A stretch of 64,000 nt of DNA from Medicago truncatula. Its lineage: Eukaryota > Streptophyta > Magnoliopsida > Fabales > Fabaceae. The translations under genes and the position numbers were made by a program. The notes under the pieces are model-generated. The model was given only the letters and a program-made list of their open reading frames with translations. It made no database searches and was not told the DNA's origin. Below are positions 35,673 through 47,800 of this stretch, piece after piece; position 1 is the stretch's first letter; every line of letters begins with the position of its first letter. The DNA is taken from NCBI RefSeq assembly GCF_003473485.1, contig NC_053049.1, forward strand, positions 13,020,001-13,084,000. The letters are read 5' to 3'.

Positions 35673-36480
35673 TTAAGTTGCAAACAGTACATCAATAAAC
35701 AGATCTACTTTCGCTAAGGCGTGAGCGACCCTATTGGCTTGTCTTCGGCTAAACTCAACCACAGAGCTTTGAAAATAATTATGAAACAACTGATTACAAC
35801 TTTGTACGATACTACCAAACTCGATGATATTGTTTCTGCCTCCATGAAAAACATCGACCACAAAATTCGAGTGTAAAACCATGTTACTGAAATGTAGGAC
35901 GTCAGCTGCTCATAGTAACACCTGATAAAGTCACATTGCTTCGTCTGTCTTCACTGAACACAATGGGGAAAACCAGATGGTCTTTGCAAGCAAAATGCAT
36001 CTGTCGGCATCACGAATGAACATATCAATACCAGCCTTATTCTTAGATGATGAGAAAGAGGCGTCGACATTACATTTAAATCTACCTGGGGATGCTTTTT
36101 TCCAACGATGGCTGATATCATTACTCGGTTCAGGCTGTTGATGCACATCTACGTGTCTGAACTTGTCTGCATTCCTTCAGCCATTTTCCAATCCTCAAGT
36201 AAATCCATGGCGTGCGCTCCAACACCTGGGCATTGTCTCGTCCACTTGCTGCCATAATTTCATATTCCTTCTTTTCCATAAACTTCAAAGGATGGCTGCG
36301 AAATGCGCACATTGAGAGGCATGGAGGCACTACACAGCAAGAGAAAAACCGCAACTTCCATGTTATAATTCGGACTTAATGCTTGCTCTATATCAACAAT
36401 AAAATCGCTTCGCCTAACCTCAACTGTGACCTCTCTCCATGGTAGTTGCCGCTCCACCTTGCTATTCAGTCGACAACCAC
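35673..36480 (-). mobile_element. LINE relic: RNase H-like domain, frameshifted
   Basis: Reading the minus strand downwards: a degenerate upstream LINE part, WKKASPGRFKCNVDASFSSS, FIRDADRCILLAKTIWFSPL, then in another frame FVVDVFHGGRNNIIEFGSIV and EFSRRQANRVAHALAKVD. Both catalytic-region motifs are there but lie in different frames. It replaces the lost LysM part of the duplicated block. Confidence 0.8.
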
Positions 36481-37062
36481 CGTTAATAGGTCACTGAACA
36501 ACCTTCCTACCATCATCTTGGACAAGTCAAGTCACCTCGCACGGATCTGAAACTAATTATGTTGTTCTTCTATGATGTCAAGAAGACTCGTCTCTCCCCT
36601 TTGTCTCCTATCTTAGTCACGATGGTTATGCAGCTGCCACACAAACCACCCCCTTTAAATAGATTCACAAGTATGTTGAAAGATGATTACCACACATGTG
36701 AAAGGGTTTTTTGTACAAAATCATGACAATGCCCTTGCTCCACAGGATCTGTTGTTTTTTCTGCAATAATCCTTATGTTAACATATGAATGAAAATTTTC
36801 TTACTTAAAAATAATAATAATAATAATTGAAGTTAATAGTTTGAGTTTAAAAGATTATATTATCATAAAACATAATAAATAAATTTGAAAGTGTTAATTG
36901 AATTAAATTTTAGTTAGTAAAACAAAATCAGGTGAACCAAATGTTTGTGTTAAGGTGGTTAATGAACTTTAAACGAATTGTTTGAAGTTGAGAGTTTGAT
37001 TATTGAGTAGAACAATTTTGTTCAGCCTTGCACTTGAATGTTGGATTACTACCTACATATAG
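36481..37062. other. Spacer
   Basis: No gene seen. It contains a TAA-type run (ATAATAATAATAATAATT, about 36812-36829). Confidence 0.45.
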
Positions 37063-37293
37063 CCGAGGGATAACGTTCACGCAACTGGTAAAGTTGTTGT
37101 CGTGTGACTTGTAGGTCACGGGCTCAAGTCCTGGAAACAACCTCTTGTGTAAAAAAACAGGGTAAGACTGCATACAATACACCAAATGGTGGGACCCCCT
37201 CCCGGACCCTGCGTATGCGGGAGCTTTAGTGCACCGGGTTGCCCTTTTACTACCTCCATACAGACGATTCAAATAAAAAAAAAAAAAAAAAAA
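37063..37293 (+). mobile_element. Au-type SINE
   Basis: A tRNA-derived head with CACGCAACTGGTAAAGTTGT (A-box region) and GGTCACGGGCTCAAGTCCTG (B-box region), then the body words AAAACAGGGTAAGACTGCAT, ATACACCAAATGGTGGGACC, GGACCCTGCGTATGCGGGAG and AGTGCACCGGGTTGCCCTTT, as in the Au SINE family of flowering plants. An A run closes the region. It could still carry a usable internal RNA polymerase III promoter. Confidence 0.85.
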
Positions 37294-37764
37294 GGTAGGA
37301 TACACTTAATAACAAATGCCCCATAACCTTGGTGATAGAGCTGCATCATCATAAGTCTTAACGGCTAACCCTTGAATCACGCTGGCCCCATTATAAAAGA
37401 TAATAAATATAATTCTTGGCTTTTCATTCTTCTTTTAGGTCAGCTCATAATTCAGGTCAGTGATTTATTCTATTGTCATCTATACTTCTTACCTTTTTAT
37501 GTTTTCTTATTCGTCTTTGTTGTTTTTTTAACGTTGACACTATGGAAGGCTTGCTGGTGATATAGACATATCAATACTTTTATTTCTTTAATTATTAGTG
37601 GTCATTGGTCAACATATCAGTGTCATTTAAAAATTGGTATATCGATTTTCATAAGTAAAATTATTTTGCTTGAACTTAAATAACTGAGTTTTCAACGTGC
37701 TTTTGTTTCACGATGATACCTTACTTGTTTAGATCGTTTTTGTTTTATAATACAATTTTAGATA

Positions 37765-38026
37765 GAGCTTTGCTATACCCCACAAAAGAAATTAACGCGA
37801 AATGATCACAAAAGCGGAATCAGCCAACTATAAAACATGCTTTGCGGAATTTACGGCATGTTGGTGGGAATAAGGTGGAAGTCAATAATGAAGATTGAAT
37901 GAAATACACCTTGGGATAATTCCGCAAAGCACTGTTTTATCATTGGCTGATTCTGCTTTCGTGACATTTCGTGTTAATTTCTTTCGCAGGATATAGCAAA
38001 GCTCTTTGCTGTAAATAGCATTTTTC
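37765..38026. mobile_element. MITE with 90-bp inverted repeats and 9-bp target duplication
   Basis: GAGCTTTGCTATACC on the left and GGATATAGCAAAGCTC on the right belong to inverted arms of about 90 bp (both contain AAAGAAATTAAC and AATCAGCCAA). TTTTAGATA flanks at 37756-37764 and 38027-38035. The homologous site in coiled-coil unit 1 (about 32044-32052) has a single TTTTAGATA without insertion. A 9-bp duplication suggests a Mutator-like origin, but the right end extends about 20 bp beyond the arm. Confidence 0.7.
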
Positions 38027-38047
38027 TTTTAGATATCCTTCATATCC

Positions 38048-38049
<2 letters not shown>

Positions 38050-38079
<30 letters not shown>

Positions 38080-38080
38080 T

Positions 38081-38119
<39 letters not shown>
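38050..38119. repeat. (TA)n(GA)n microsatellite
   Basis: About 14 TA dinucleotides followed by about 19 GA dinucleotides with one interruption, in the leader or upstream intron of coiled-coil gene 2. The matching site in unit 1 has only short A- and G-rich sequence. Confidence 0.95.
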
Positions 38120-38233
38120 CAGCAAGTGTTGTGCAGAATATAATATGAACTTCCACTGTATAAGGATGAACTTGATAGACTCTTTATTCGTAGGTATAAC
38201 TAGTAGCATCCTAATCCTATCACAATCTTATAC

Positions 38234-38421
38234 CTATGAAGCACAAAGACAGACATGGACACCAGACATGACACGGACACCGACACAGATAATAATGTGA
38301 GAAAATGGCATAATATTCGGTGTAGTTATAGGTGTCGTTTTGGTGTCGGTGTATCGGAGACACCGACGCATGTCTGACACCCAAGGACACCCCTAACCAG
38401 AGGAGTGTCCATGCTTCATAG
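38234..38421. mobile_element. hAT-like MITE, CTATGAAG family, copy 3
   Basis: Ends CTATGAAGCACAAAGACA and GTCCATGCTTCATAG. An exact 8-bp target duplication TCTTATAC flanks it at 38226-38233 and 38422-38429. It is absent from the corresponding place in unit 1, so it inserted after the block duplicated, or was lost there. Confidence 0.9.
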
Positions 38422-38610
38422 TCTTATACAAACAAAAGCATCAGCATAACAAACTAATATATAGGCCATTATTAGTAGCAGAAAAATAAACTCCTGTTGA
38501 TTATAGTTAAAACATCTCATGCTGCAGTTTTTTGTATGATCATGTTTTTCATGTGCATGGTTCTTTTCATTGTAGAGTTCTTATCATAGAGTTCACTCTC
38601 AGAATCTCCG

Positions 38611-40128
38611 ATGGAGGGATCTAGCAATTCTGGTTTAAGCTGTGATGTAGAGACCGTATCGGTGAAATCTGACATTCAACCTTTTGATATGGACTTGCCT
38701 CATAGCTATGATAGTGATAACATCTCTGTGGCTTCTCTGAAAGAGGGTTATGAATCACAATTATCGTCATGGGATTCCGAAGCTGAAACTGATATTTTGT
38801 CGGTAATCAATTGCCATGACATGCATGATGGTATTACTCTGGAAGAGAATCATCTTGATGTGGAACAAGAAAACCAGTTTGTTGGAGTGGAAAATACAGA
38901 TGACTCGTGGGAGATGGACAACGGAACTTATGATGAGTTGCTTAAAAAGTTTAATGAAAAGGAGGAAGAGCTAAGAATTTCCAATTTTAAACTTCAACTT
39001 TCAAAACAAGAAACTATAAAGTTGAAGGTTGAAATTGAGAATAGTGAGGGTGAGCTTGATAATGTGCGCGAAGAACTGAAGCTGAAAGAGGAAGAGGTGC
39101 GTAAACTAAAAGAGCGTTCAGAACAAGAGATTTTCAAATTGAAGATTCAGGTTGAGAAAAGTGTGAATGAGCTTCGTAATGTGCGAGAACAATTGAATCT
39201 GAAAGAGGAGGAGTTGCAGAAGAAAAACGCTGAATTGAATACTCGTATTCCGGATTATGTCTACGAGATTATGAATTTGGTGGAACAGCTTGAGGTAGAA
39301 AAGGAACAACTCAAGATATCAAAATATCAGCTTAAAGAGGCACATGAAAATCTGGCTAAATCAGAATGTCAGGTAGTTTCAGGGAGGAATGAAATTAAGA
39401 TTCTAGAAGATATGGTCACAGTGTACGAGGATGTTAAATCAAACCACGAGCTTTGGGTGGAAAAATTGAACTCTATGATTGATACGCAGGCTAAGTCTTC
39501 TTTGGAAAAAGATGCGCTAATCAACAAATGGTTTCACAGGATGTCTGAAATGAAAATACAATTGATCTCTAAATTGGATGATTATGAGTCTAGAAACAGT
39601 GAATTAGAAAACAAATTAAGGCAATATGAAGCTGAAAAGATGAAACAAGAAGAGTTGAATGCTACTCAACAAATGATTTTGCACAATGAAATCAGTTCAT
39701 TGAGGGAAGACCTTGGTCAGAGAAAACATGATGTAGAAGGCGCAAATAAGGAATTCGACAAACTAATGACTGAAAGAGATGAAGGCAATGCCAAGATTGA
39801 TAAGATTTTGACTGAGATATGCTCCCACGACGATCAAATATCAGATATGAAGAATTATATTTGGGAGCTAAAAGTAAGACTGAAGGAGCTGATGGTCGAC
39901 TATAAAACTTCACTGAATCATGAAAATGAGTTGCTGCTGAGAGTGGGAGAACTTGAAAAAGAGGTAACTAAACAGAATGGTGTGATCTCAGATAGGGCTG
40001 AGGAGAAGAGGGAGGCAATTAGACAATTATGCTTTTCCCTTGAGTACTATAGGAGTCGATATCTCAAACTTTTTCAGGCGGTTGTTGGCCATAGGCGTCG
40101 TGGCGGTCACACTGTTATAGCTTCCTAA
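38611..40128 (+). CDS. NETWORKED (KIP1-like)-type coiled-coil protein, copy 2, without NAB domain
   Basis: 505 residues, one exon, starting MEGSSNSGLSCDVETVSVKS. Paralogue of the gene at 32726 with the same plan: acidic Ser-rich head (QLSSWDSEAETDILS), the conserved ENQFVGVENTDDSWEMDN, coiled coil from about residue 105, and C-terminal EEKREAIRQLCFSLEYYRSR ending RRRGGHTVIAS. It has one more coiled-coil segment than copy 1 around residues 165-205 (EQEIFKLKIQVEKSVNELRN). This copy is closer to what I know of the family C-terminus (IRQLCFSL). A spliced 5' UTR is likely. No NAB domain upstream. Probably a scaffold or adaptor acting through coiled-coil pairing; function inferred only. Confidence 0.77.
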   Translation: MEGSSNSGLSCDVETVSVKSDIQPFDMDLPHSYDSDNISVASLKEGYESQLSSWDSEAETDILSVINCHDMHDGITLEENHLDVEQENQFVGVENTDDSWEMDNGTYDELLKKFNEKEEELRISNFKLQLSKQETIKLKVEIENSEGELDNVREELKLKEEEVRKLKERSEQEIFKLKIQVEKSVNELRNVREQLNLKEEELQKKNAELNTRIPDYVYEIMNLVEQLEVEKEQLKISKYQLKEAHENLAKSECQVVSGRNEIKILEDMVTVYEDVKSNHELWVEKLNSMIDTQAKSSLEKDALINKWFHRMSEMKIQLISKLDDYESRNSELENKLRQYEAEKMKQEELNATQQMILHNEISSLREDLGQRKHDVEGANKEFDKLMTERDEGNAKIDKILTEICSHDDQISDMKNYIWELKVRLKELMVDYKTSLNHENELLLRVGELEKEVTKQNGVISDRAEEKREAIRQLCFSLEYYRSRYLKLFQAVVGHRRRGGHTVIAS

Positions 40129-42464
40129 AGTTACATTCTCATCCTTTTGTTTTGTTTTAGTAGATCTTTAGTTATTAGTTTTTCATCTGTTTCATATTCA
40201 TTCCAGCGATGCACCCAAACATTGCATAATAATGTCTTTCGTCCTAATGATTTTAGTAGGTCAAAAAGTCATGTTTATAATTGAAGTTGATGATGTTTTT
40301 ATGTTCATTTTCTTCTATTTTTAATTTTTTAGAAATGAGTATTTTGTGAAAAATATTTGTTTAAGGTGAAAAAATATTGTAAACTAATTTTTATAAAATC
40401 GATATTTGTTTCACCTGAAAGTTTAATATTGGTTTGGGTGAATCAATTACTTAAGCAACATTGAGGCTGTGAGGGAGAACCATAGTTCGATGCCCACAAA
40501 ACACACCCTTTAGAGTAAAATCAATATTTGTTTCACCTCCATTCAAAATATTTGTTTCACCTGAAAGTTCAAAATTAGTTTGGGTGGAATTCTAGTTTTG
40601 GAAGTTGTGTATTGTTCTGTTTGACAGCAGTTCCCATTTCTCATGGGGCTATTTGTTTTAATTTATTGGCCGTTCAAAAAAAAAAAAAGTTAAGCAACAG
40701 TGAGTTTGTGAGGGAAACTATGGTTCAATTCCCGCAAGATGCATACTTAGAGAGACGAAGAGTTTCAAGCTGCAACCTTAGAATGAGACTTGGAAGCATA
40801 ATTTATTGCAATTTCAACCTCAGAATGGCGATAAATTTTTACTTTTCTAATGTGGTGCTTATTGAAAGCATAATTTATTGCATTTTCAACGTCTTAGCTT
40901 GATTTGAATGAGTCTTGGAAGCAAATAAGAGATTAGGAATGTACCTTTTAATGGCATGAATTGCTTCATTGAAGATCATGATCATAAATCTGATATATCA
41001 AATGGGCATTCATATGATTTGGTTAATGTCTTGGAGGTTTATAATGGTTAAAAGTGCAGATTAAAGTTGTAAAGCAAGATGTTTTTGGGAATTGGCGGAG
41101 TCTGAGTCATCAAGTTTTTCTGTACGTTTTTTTCTAGTGTGCGTAGTGTTGGTGGCTGAGTCCATCTTGCTTGGAGTTGGGGCTGCAAGGCTTCTAGTGT
41201 GCTGCAATTCTTGAGTTTGGTGGAGGTGTTTGGTACGTGCTTGGACTCTAATTTAAATGCTTGTCTGCATTATTATGCAGTAGCTACCTAAAAGAAGGTA
41301 CTTGATTTTCATTTCATTCTGCATATCAAACGAATTAAAATTCGGATCCTTAAACATAATTGGAACACATAAGGCAGAGGTTACTTGGGAGTGAAGCATT
41401 GAGAGGTTGCAGTTTACTTGGCTATATAAGTTGCAGAGATATTAGTGGAGTTAATTCAACAGTAACAAATAGCAATATATAGGTGTAGTCAAGGATTGGT
41501 CTTATTGTGAAAAAGTGTAAAATTATGTCCACTTGGAGCAATTCTTATTATCTTAGTAGTGATAAATAAAAATTTTCCTATTCAAATTAAAATTGCAAAT
41601 CGATTCAGAAAACCGAAAAACTACACAAAACGTTCCAAACCGAACCACGCCACATGTGAGTCTTGGAATCGGATGTTTTTGTCACTCAAAATCGATTCAA
41701 ACCGCACCGCAAACGCAAAACTTCTATTAGTGAATTGGAGCCAGGATCAGTCATTAGGTTGTGATGGCTGCTAATTTAACTAAATTACAAGAGAATAGGA
41801 GAGCTGTCAAAAAAGGAGGAAAGAAAACTTCCTCTAGTTTTTACTTACTTCATTGTGGTATCAGGTGGTTCAAAAGTAGATCAAGTTAAAGATTACACCT
41901 TTTTTTTTAGGGGTTTATAAAGATATAGTTTACGCCACTTAAATACCCTTCAGCCATATATATAACAAAATAAGCTAAAGTTATAGCATAAAAAACAAAA
42001 TCAATTAGCTATTTAAAGAAAAATCTTATATATATTAACAATCATATTCAAGACTTGCACGTTTATGAGAATGATTCCTTGATAATGAAAGCTTTGGAAC
42101 CTTGTTCTTTTATCTTGTCATCAACCGCATATTCATTATTCTCAAAGGTTAATGTCATCATCAATCACTAAGGTTAAAGCCATCATCAATTATAATGACA
42201 CAAATTTATGAATAACATGTAGCTAACTTCACTAGTTGATATTTTGAATTGAAATTAGTTCCACAAATAATTTTGTTGATATAAAACATATAGTTCCAAT
42301 GTTCTCATATGTATATTTACATAATTCTATAACTATTACAAGAATCTTTAAAGGTAGAATGTAAAAGGATGATGGATGATCAATGACTATAAATTGAAGA
42401 TTAAATGTTTCTTTTCTAACAATAATATGTAGAAATTACACAAAACATAGAACAATAATAAATT
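40129..42464. other. 3' flank of coiled-coil gene 2 and LysM copy 2 3' flank
   Basis: Homologous to 34190-35640 in its first part and to 28331-29640 in its last part, which shows that the original unit was coiled-coil gene (plus) followed by LysM gene (minus). Within it, GTTTCACCTGAAAGTT is repeated near 40407 and 40555. No other gene recognised. Confidence 0.55.
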
Positions 42465-42815
42465 CTAGGTATGATGTGAATTAGGTGTAATCTTGATAAC
42501 AAGACCAGGGAAGACATCATCAGGGTCATGAATATGAGGATTATTCTCAACAATAAAAGGATCATTACACTTATCACTAATTGTGTTAAGTGTCTCACCT
42601 TCACCAACCACATAGATTTCGTCGCATGGTTTGGACAACAAGAAATGGTTGCTTTCTATGATGTTGTAATCATGATCATTTGGAATCATATAACTGTCTC
42701 TAAATATGGTTAGAAGTATAAGTTCTGCAAGAAGAATAGCACAATACCATGAAGCTGCATCAGCTATGGCTTTTGAACTTGAAACTGCTCCCTTTCTTGA
42801 GTTGAAAATAGCCAT
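42465..42815 (-). CDS. Small membrane-anchored LysM-domain protein, copy 2
   Basis: 116 residues, intronless, starting MAIFNSRKGAVSSSKAIADA. Paralogue of 29651-30001, almost identical in the LysM part (EIYVVGEGETLNTISDKC, HIHDPDDVFPGLVIKITP) and more varied at the N-terminus and in the membrane segment (SWYCAILLAELILLTIFRDS). The two differ mainly in the residues before the anchor and at the last few positions. Convergent with coiled-coil gene 2. Both copies look intact, which argues that they are expressed or recently duplicated. Confidence 0.87.
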   Translation of the reverse strand: MAIFNSRKGAVSSSKAIADAASWYCAILLAELILLTIFRDSYMIPNDHDYNIIESNHFLLSKPCDEIYVVGEGETLNTISDKCNDPFIVENNPHIHDPDDVFPGLVIKITPNSHHT

Positions 42816-44130
42816 AATATGATCAAGAAACCAAAGAGAGGTAATGTGAATGATATGAGAGAGTGAAAAAGATATATGAGAAAAAAAGAATGGTTTGAAA
42901 AGTTATAAAAGAAAAAGAAAAGATGGAGCACGATGTGTGTGAGTGAGCAGTTTTTGACGGTTACTAAGAAAAAGGAGTTCATGTGGAGAAAAAAATGGGG
43001 GAAGATAGTGCTTACGTGAATCAATAATATTCTTTTATTTATTTATTATTTATTAAATCATATTCTTTTTTAGGCTAAACCAACATTCTTACTTTTCTTT
43101 TTTGGTAAACTCATATACACAAAGTGGAGGTGTCGGCAATTGAATCCTGATCATCACGTTCAGCTTAACAATTTCAACATTTTTGTCAATTGAGTTAGGA
43201 TTTATGTAACACATTCTTACTTCTTATCTTTAATGTTTAATATTTATTTTGTGCACACAAAGTTTGTATTATATATATTTGGACCTACAACATTGCAAAC
43301 CACTAAAATAATCCCTCACTACTAACTATTCAATTTTAATGACTTAAATTTTAAGTATTATTTTGGACATACATGTGGGGATGGCGGCTAGAGGTTTCAT
43401 GCCACTACGATACATTATATCTAATACAAAATAGGAAATTATACATTATCCATATATAATAGGTCTTATCAAATTTGAAAGAAAAAAAAATTATTGCTTT
43501 TTCTTTTTTGTCAAAGCAAGAAAACTAGCTGTTATAAACTAGTCACTATTTGTCCTTTGCGTGATGCATACTTTGCCTTGGTGACCAAGCTACTTCCAAT
43601 AGTGAGAGTTTATCTTTTGTTGATCAATCTGGTCTTCTAACTCATAAATGAAGATGGTTTCATTGATCATTTTTTTGGTGTTTTCTTAATTTTTCAGTCT
43701 GAAGTCTAACTTGATCTTTAAATCTGGAACATAGAACTTGAGTCTGATCTTCATAGTTTTAATCTGATCTTCAATATGAAGTATAAGCTAATATTAATTT
43801 GTTTTGATCTTTAAAGAATTTTGATCATTCCTTTTTATGTGCTTTTGAACTCTTGGTTTTCAAGTCATTTGATCTTGAATATAAAGTATTCTGAGATGCT
43901 TCACGGTGAGCGCCACTTTTTATGAATTCAAACATGTTGTTCATAATCAACAAGAACAAAGATGCGGAGAAAAAAGCAACCAACAATCATACAGTTCAAG
44001 CAAAAATAGTATGTTTATGGAAAACAATCAACATGATCAAACCTTAATTTCTACCATTTTCTCAATCTCTTCTCATGAACAAGAGAATTACAAAAACTAG
44101 ATCTTCCTTCACTAATTATTTCGAAGGGAA
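42816..44130. other. LysM copy 2 upstream region and spacer
   Basis: The first 500 bp is homologous to the upstream region of LysM copy 1 (for example TGCAAACCACTAAAA), marking the end of the duplicated block near 43300. A (GAAGTCTAACTTGATCTT)-like degenerate run of ATCTTNAA words lies at 43690-43870. The open stretch 43906-44100 is Gln/Asn-rich and unrecognised. Confidence 0.45.
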
Positions 44131-44534
44131 CTTCTACGGTACACCTCACAAATTGAGGTGTACCGATACTCCTGGCACAATAATTTTATAAATTAACAAT
44201 CATTTTATGAAATAAGTAGTTATTTGTCAATGTTTATATTTTAGAAAACACTATCTCATAAGAAAAAAACATAATTTCATTGTTTATAAGAATTATATTA
44301 AATTTTTAACATTTTTTCATAAAAAATAATCAATATTCTTCATTATGAGCAATAAAAATTCAAACGAGTAAATTTTATTTCATCGACGCTTTTGATAAAT
44401 AAAATTTAATTATTATAATTGTCAATGATAGAAAATAATTCTCTTTTCTTCAAAAAAACAACTAACTTAATTATTAATTTAATGCTTTGGTGTAATGGTA
44501 CACTCAAAATGTTGGGTGTACCATAGAATTTGCC
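44131..44534. mobile_element. MITE with GGTACACC inverted ends
   Basis: The left end AACTTCTACGGTACACCTCA, with its own inner hairpin (ACCTCACAAATTGAGGT), is matched inverted at the right by AATGTTGGGTGTACCATAGA. The interior is AT-rich and noncoding. Confidence 0.75.
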
Positions 44535-44728
44535 TATTTTGAATAGAGAATACTTTAAATCGCTAGAGTATTTTATTGCTTCTGCGAAGGATGTCTACAC
44601 ATATTGAAAAATCTCTTTGTATACTGTATTTGATGTAGTATTCATGCAAATTTTCATCAAGACCATTTTTCGATAGATACTTGTGAAAACTCGGAAGATG
44701 AAGACACTGCATCTCCAAATAAAAATAA

Positions 44729-44892
44729 GGGTCATGTTAACCGGTGCCCCGGGACACTGTTAAGGAGGTAAAAGTGGAAATTTTAAGTTAAAAGGGACAC
44801 TTTTTAAACTTTTAATGCTATGACAGCACAACTTTCAATACAAAATAATACTATATTTGTCTCCTTAACCGGAGCTCTGGTTAACATTTCCC
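44729..44892. mobile_element. MITE, GTTAACCGGTGCCC family, complete copy
   Basis: AGGGTCATGTTAACCGGTGC and CTCCTTAACCGGAGC...GGTTAACATTTCCCT are inverted ends. Relatives occur at 51125-51291, as a single end at the right border of the window, and as a piece near 245-275 in the TNL intron. Confidence 0.75.
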
Positions 44893-47800
44893 TAAAAATA
44901 AAAAGCCATAAAGAACCAACAAAAAAAAATCGAATTCACCATTTATGTTAAATTGTAGGATTATGTATACAATTCGAGATATGAGACAATGGGGATCTTT
45001 GTTAAACAAATTTGCCATGACAGTTTTCACACTAACAATACTATAATTCAAATAGAGAAAAAAACCGTTATTGTGTATGAAATAGAATCCTTTAGAACAA
45101 CTCAAACCACATGAACATATATTCAACATCAGACTACTTTGTATGATTGGTATTTCACAAAAGAACTTGATAAAAATACAATATTGAAATGAAAATCATC
45201 CTAGTATATGCCTTTCAAGAAGATTTAGAAGAAGAAGAAGAAGAAGAAAACGTCATACTTTTTATATGGTTACAAACAATATAGGGAAAATTCTGCATAA
45301 CCAGAAACTTCTACATCTCTATTAGTTGAATCTAGCAATAACCACTCAATGGAGTGGCCAATACGCAATAAATGGACAAACAATATAGGGAAAATTCTGC
45401 ATAAATTAATCATCAAATGCTTCCAAAGTTAAATAATAGCCTTTGAAATAAAAATTAACATTAACATAATCATGCGCCTCACGGTGTACCAATAGCTGTC
45501 AACTCATACACCAAGCTGATATGCTTCGAAAATTCTGCATAATGCAGAATAAATCTGCAATCAAAAACACTCTCCAATGCCACAAATGCACTCCTCAAAC
45601 ATTTCACATACACAACTCAGCAAAAAAATACACATACCAAAAGCCTTATTAACAAAACAACTCTCGCTACATTAGACCAAAATAGGCGCGGAAATTCTAT
45701 TCTGTTACACCAGAAAAATGACAGTTGAATCGGCAACAAAACCATACCGAAAACGAAAAAAATGGCCTAAGAAATATGTAACAGGAAGTCAGCAAAACAT
45801 GACAAAGAGAAAGAAGTAGCCGTCTTAAATGAAAAAAGTGCAGGTGCTCACACCAGAAAAATTCTCCAATTCTTTAGTTTTCTACTAAAGAGGAGTGGGA
45901 CTCTTGATTTGCAGTCTTGAATATTCATAAGAAATAGAATAAAAATGTCCAAAATGTTCAAAAGAAAATGTATTTTGTAACTCACACCAATATATGGTAT
46001 AAGTCCTTGAGCTTTTTAAGGGTACACAAAAGGAAGGGAGACTAAACTTGAACAAATTAAAAGCTCATGTGCAAAGAACCTTAACCTCTTACTGCCAATA
46101 GTTATATGCAGAAAATATATAGAAAATAGCCAAGCCCCAAAAACTACAAATATTCAAAATATATTATGAATATCAAATATTGAATGGTAAAATTATAAAA
46201 TAGAGTAAATCAATAGCACACAATCACATTACAGAAATTGAAAGCATAAATGAATAAGCTAAAGATTAAAGAATAGAAAAGAAAAAAAAAGCAAATGATC
46301 TAATCTACATGACCATGTGTGGTGTAAATCTTACTATGTAAAAAGAAGTACCTTGCTAGTTGATACACAATGCCACAATGTGATTCCTGAAACATGGTCA
46401 CTTACGATATGAGAAGCTGTCAAAATTGATTTTATCAAACTATTGTTCCTTTGATTCAAACCTGTATCGATTAAAGTCCTAGATGGATGAATTGGACCCG
46501 ATTACTATTGAAAGAGGAAGTGAACTGCACATGCGACAATAGTCTTGCCCACGACAAAAGATTCAAAGTCGGAGCTAGATACACCTTTGATGGCATTGGA
46601 ACCATGGGCAACGTTAAAACTGGTTATCTTCTTACTGATACAATTCTTGGAGTGACTTTATTGACATAGGGGCCTCTATTATGTTACTGAAGTGAATGGA
46701 AAGAGGGTATGATGTTTATTGGAACCTGAAGGGGAGCACTGCTTTTATGATGGTAATTACAAAGCTCATTGGTATTTACTGCATTGGAAACACGCCAGTC
46801 ATTATAACATATGGAATGGTTGAGATTAGCATAGATTGAAATCAACGGCCACCATACATTGGCGCCCAAAATCATCTTCAATTTCCTACCAAGAGAATCC
46901 TTATTAATTTATCTTCTTTCCTCTCTCAAATATAATCACTATCCAATATTGCGTTTACCTACCCTAGATATCCACCACAAATCCGTCAATCCAAAACTCC
47001 TTTTGAGTTTTTTCTTCGATGGTGTTCGCTCTCTCACAAGAGTTATTAACTTCTCTTCGTGTTCCCTCTCCCTGCCTTTGATTCTTGTCTCCCAAAAGGA
47101 ATCATCATTTGGGGTTTTAGTTTTGCTAGAGTCATCCCTTTTGGTACCTCAACATTCCCATAAAAACTTGGTATTTATGTACCAAGGTTGTGCCTAGGCG
47201 CAAATCAACTTCCCTTCAGGGCCAAGCTCTGAGCGCAAGACTTCCACGCTTAGGCATAAAACTCCAGAATGCTCCAAGCATGATTTTCTAATTTTAACGC
47301 TCACACAACATATTTAAGAGATTCTAAAAAGATAGTATACATTAAATAGATAATTTCAATTCCATTTTTTTTAACATGTTGTTAGTGTAAGTTCTCCTTT
47401 CTTTCTAACCAATATTATTCTCTCACATGCTTCAATAAATATAGTCAAGGTGATCATTGATTAAAATTTTAGTTCACATTCGCAATTGTGACCTTAATAT
47501 TGTTGTTTGTGGTAGCCTCCTCAACAACATTGCACCACAATTGCGATAGGATCTTAAATCACATGTACGTCTACATTGTAACCACATCGGAAACTACATT
47601 AGACGATTTCGGTCATGCATGTTCGTTCAAAACTTCTAACTAAAAATAATTTCACACCCCAAATCTCAATCTACTTAAGATCTATCAAATTTTAACTATA
47701 CTTAACAAAATTCACACGATATCTAATAAATCTATAATTATATCTAGCATTGTTTCTAGTTTGTTAACTTCAATTCTTAATAACCCTTAAAAATAAACTT

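Noticed and set aside
37063-37150. tRNA gene suggested by A and B box sequences
   Set aside because: The cloverleaf is incomplete, and the downstream body matches a SINE, not a tRNA.
37000-37305. Minus-strand open frame of 101 codons
   Set aside because: It is the Au SINE read backwards, with a Phe run from the A tail.
46487-46690. Possible retrotransposon protease fragment (a DFIDIGAS-like reading)
   Set aside because: Needs a frame shift, and no neighbouring gag or pol motif was found; too weak to list.
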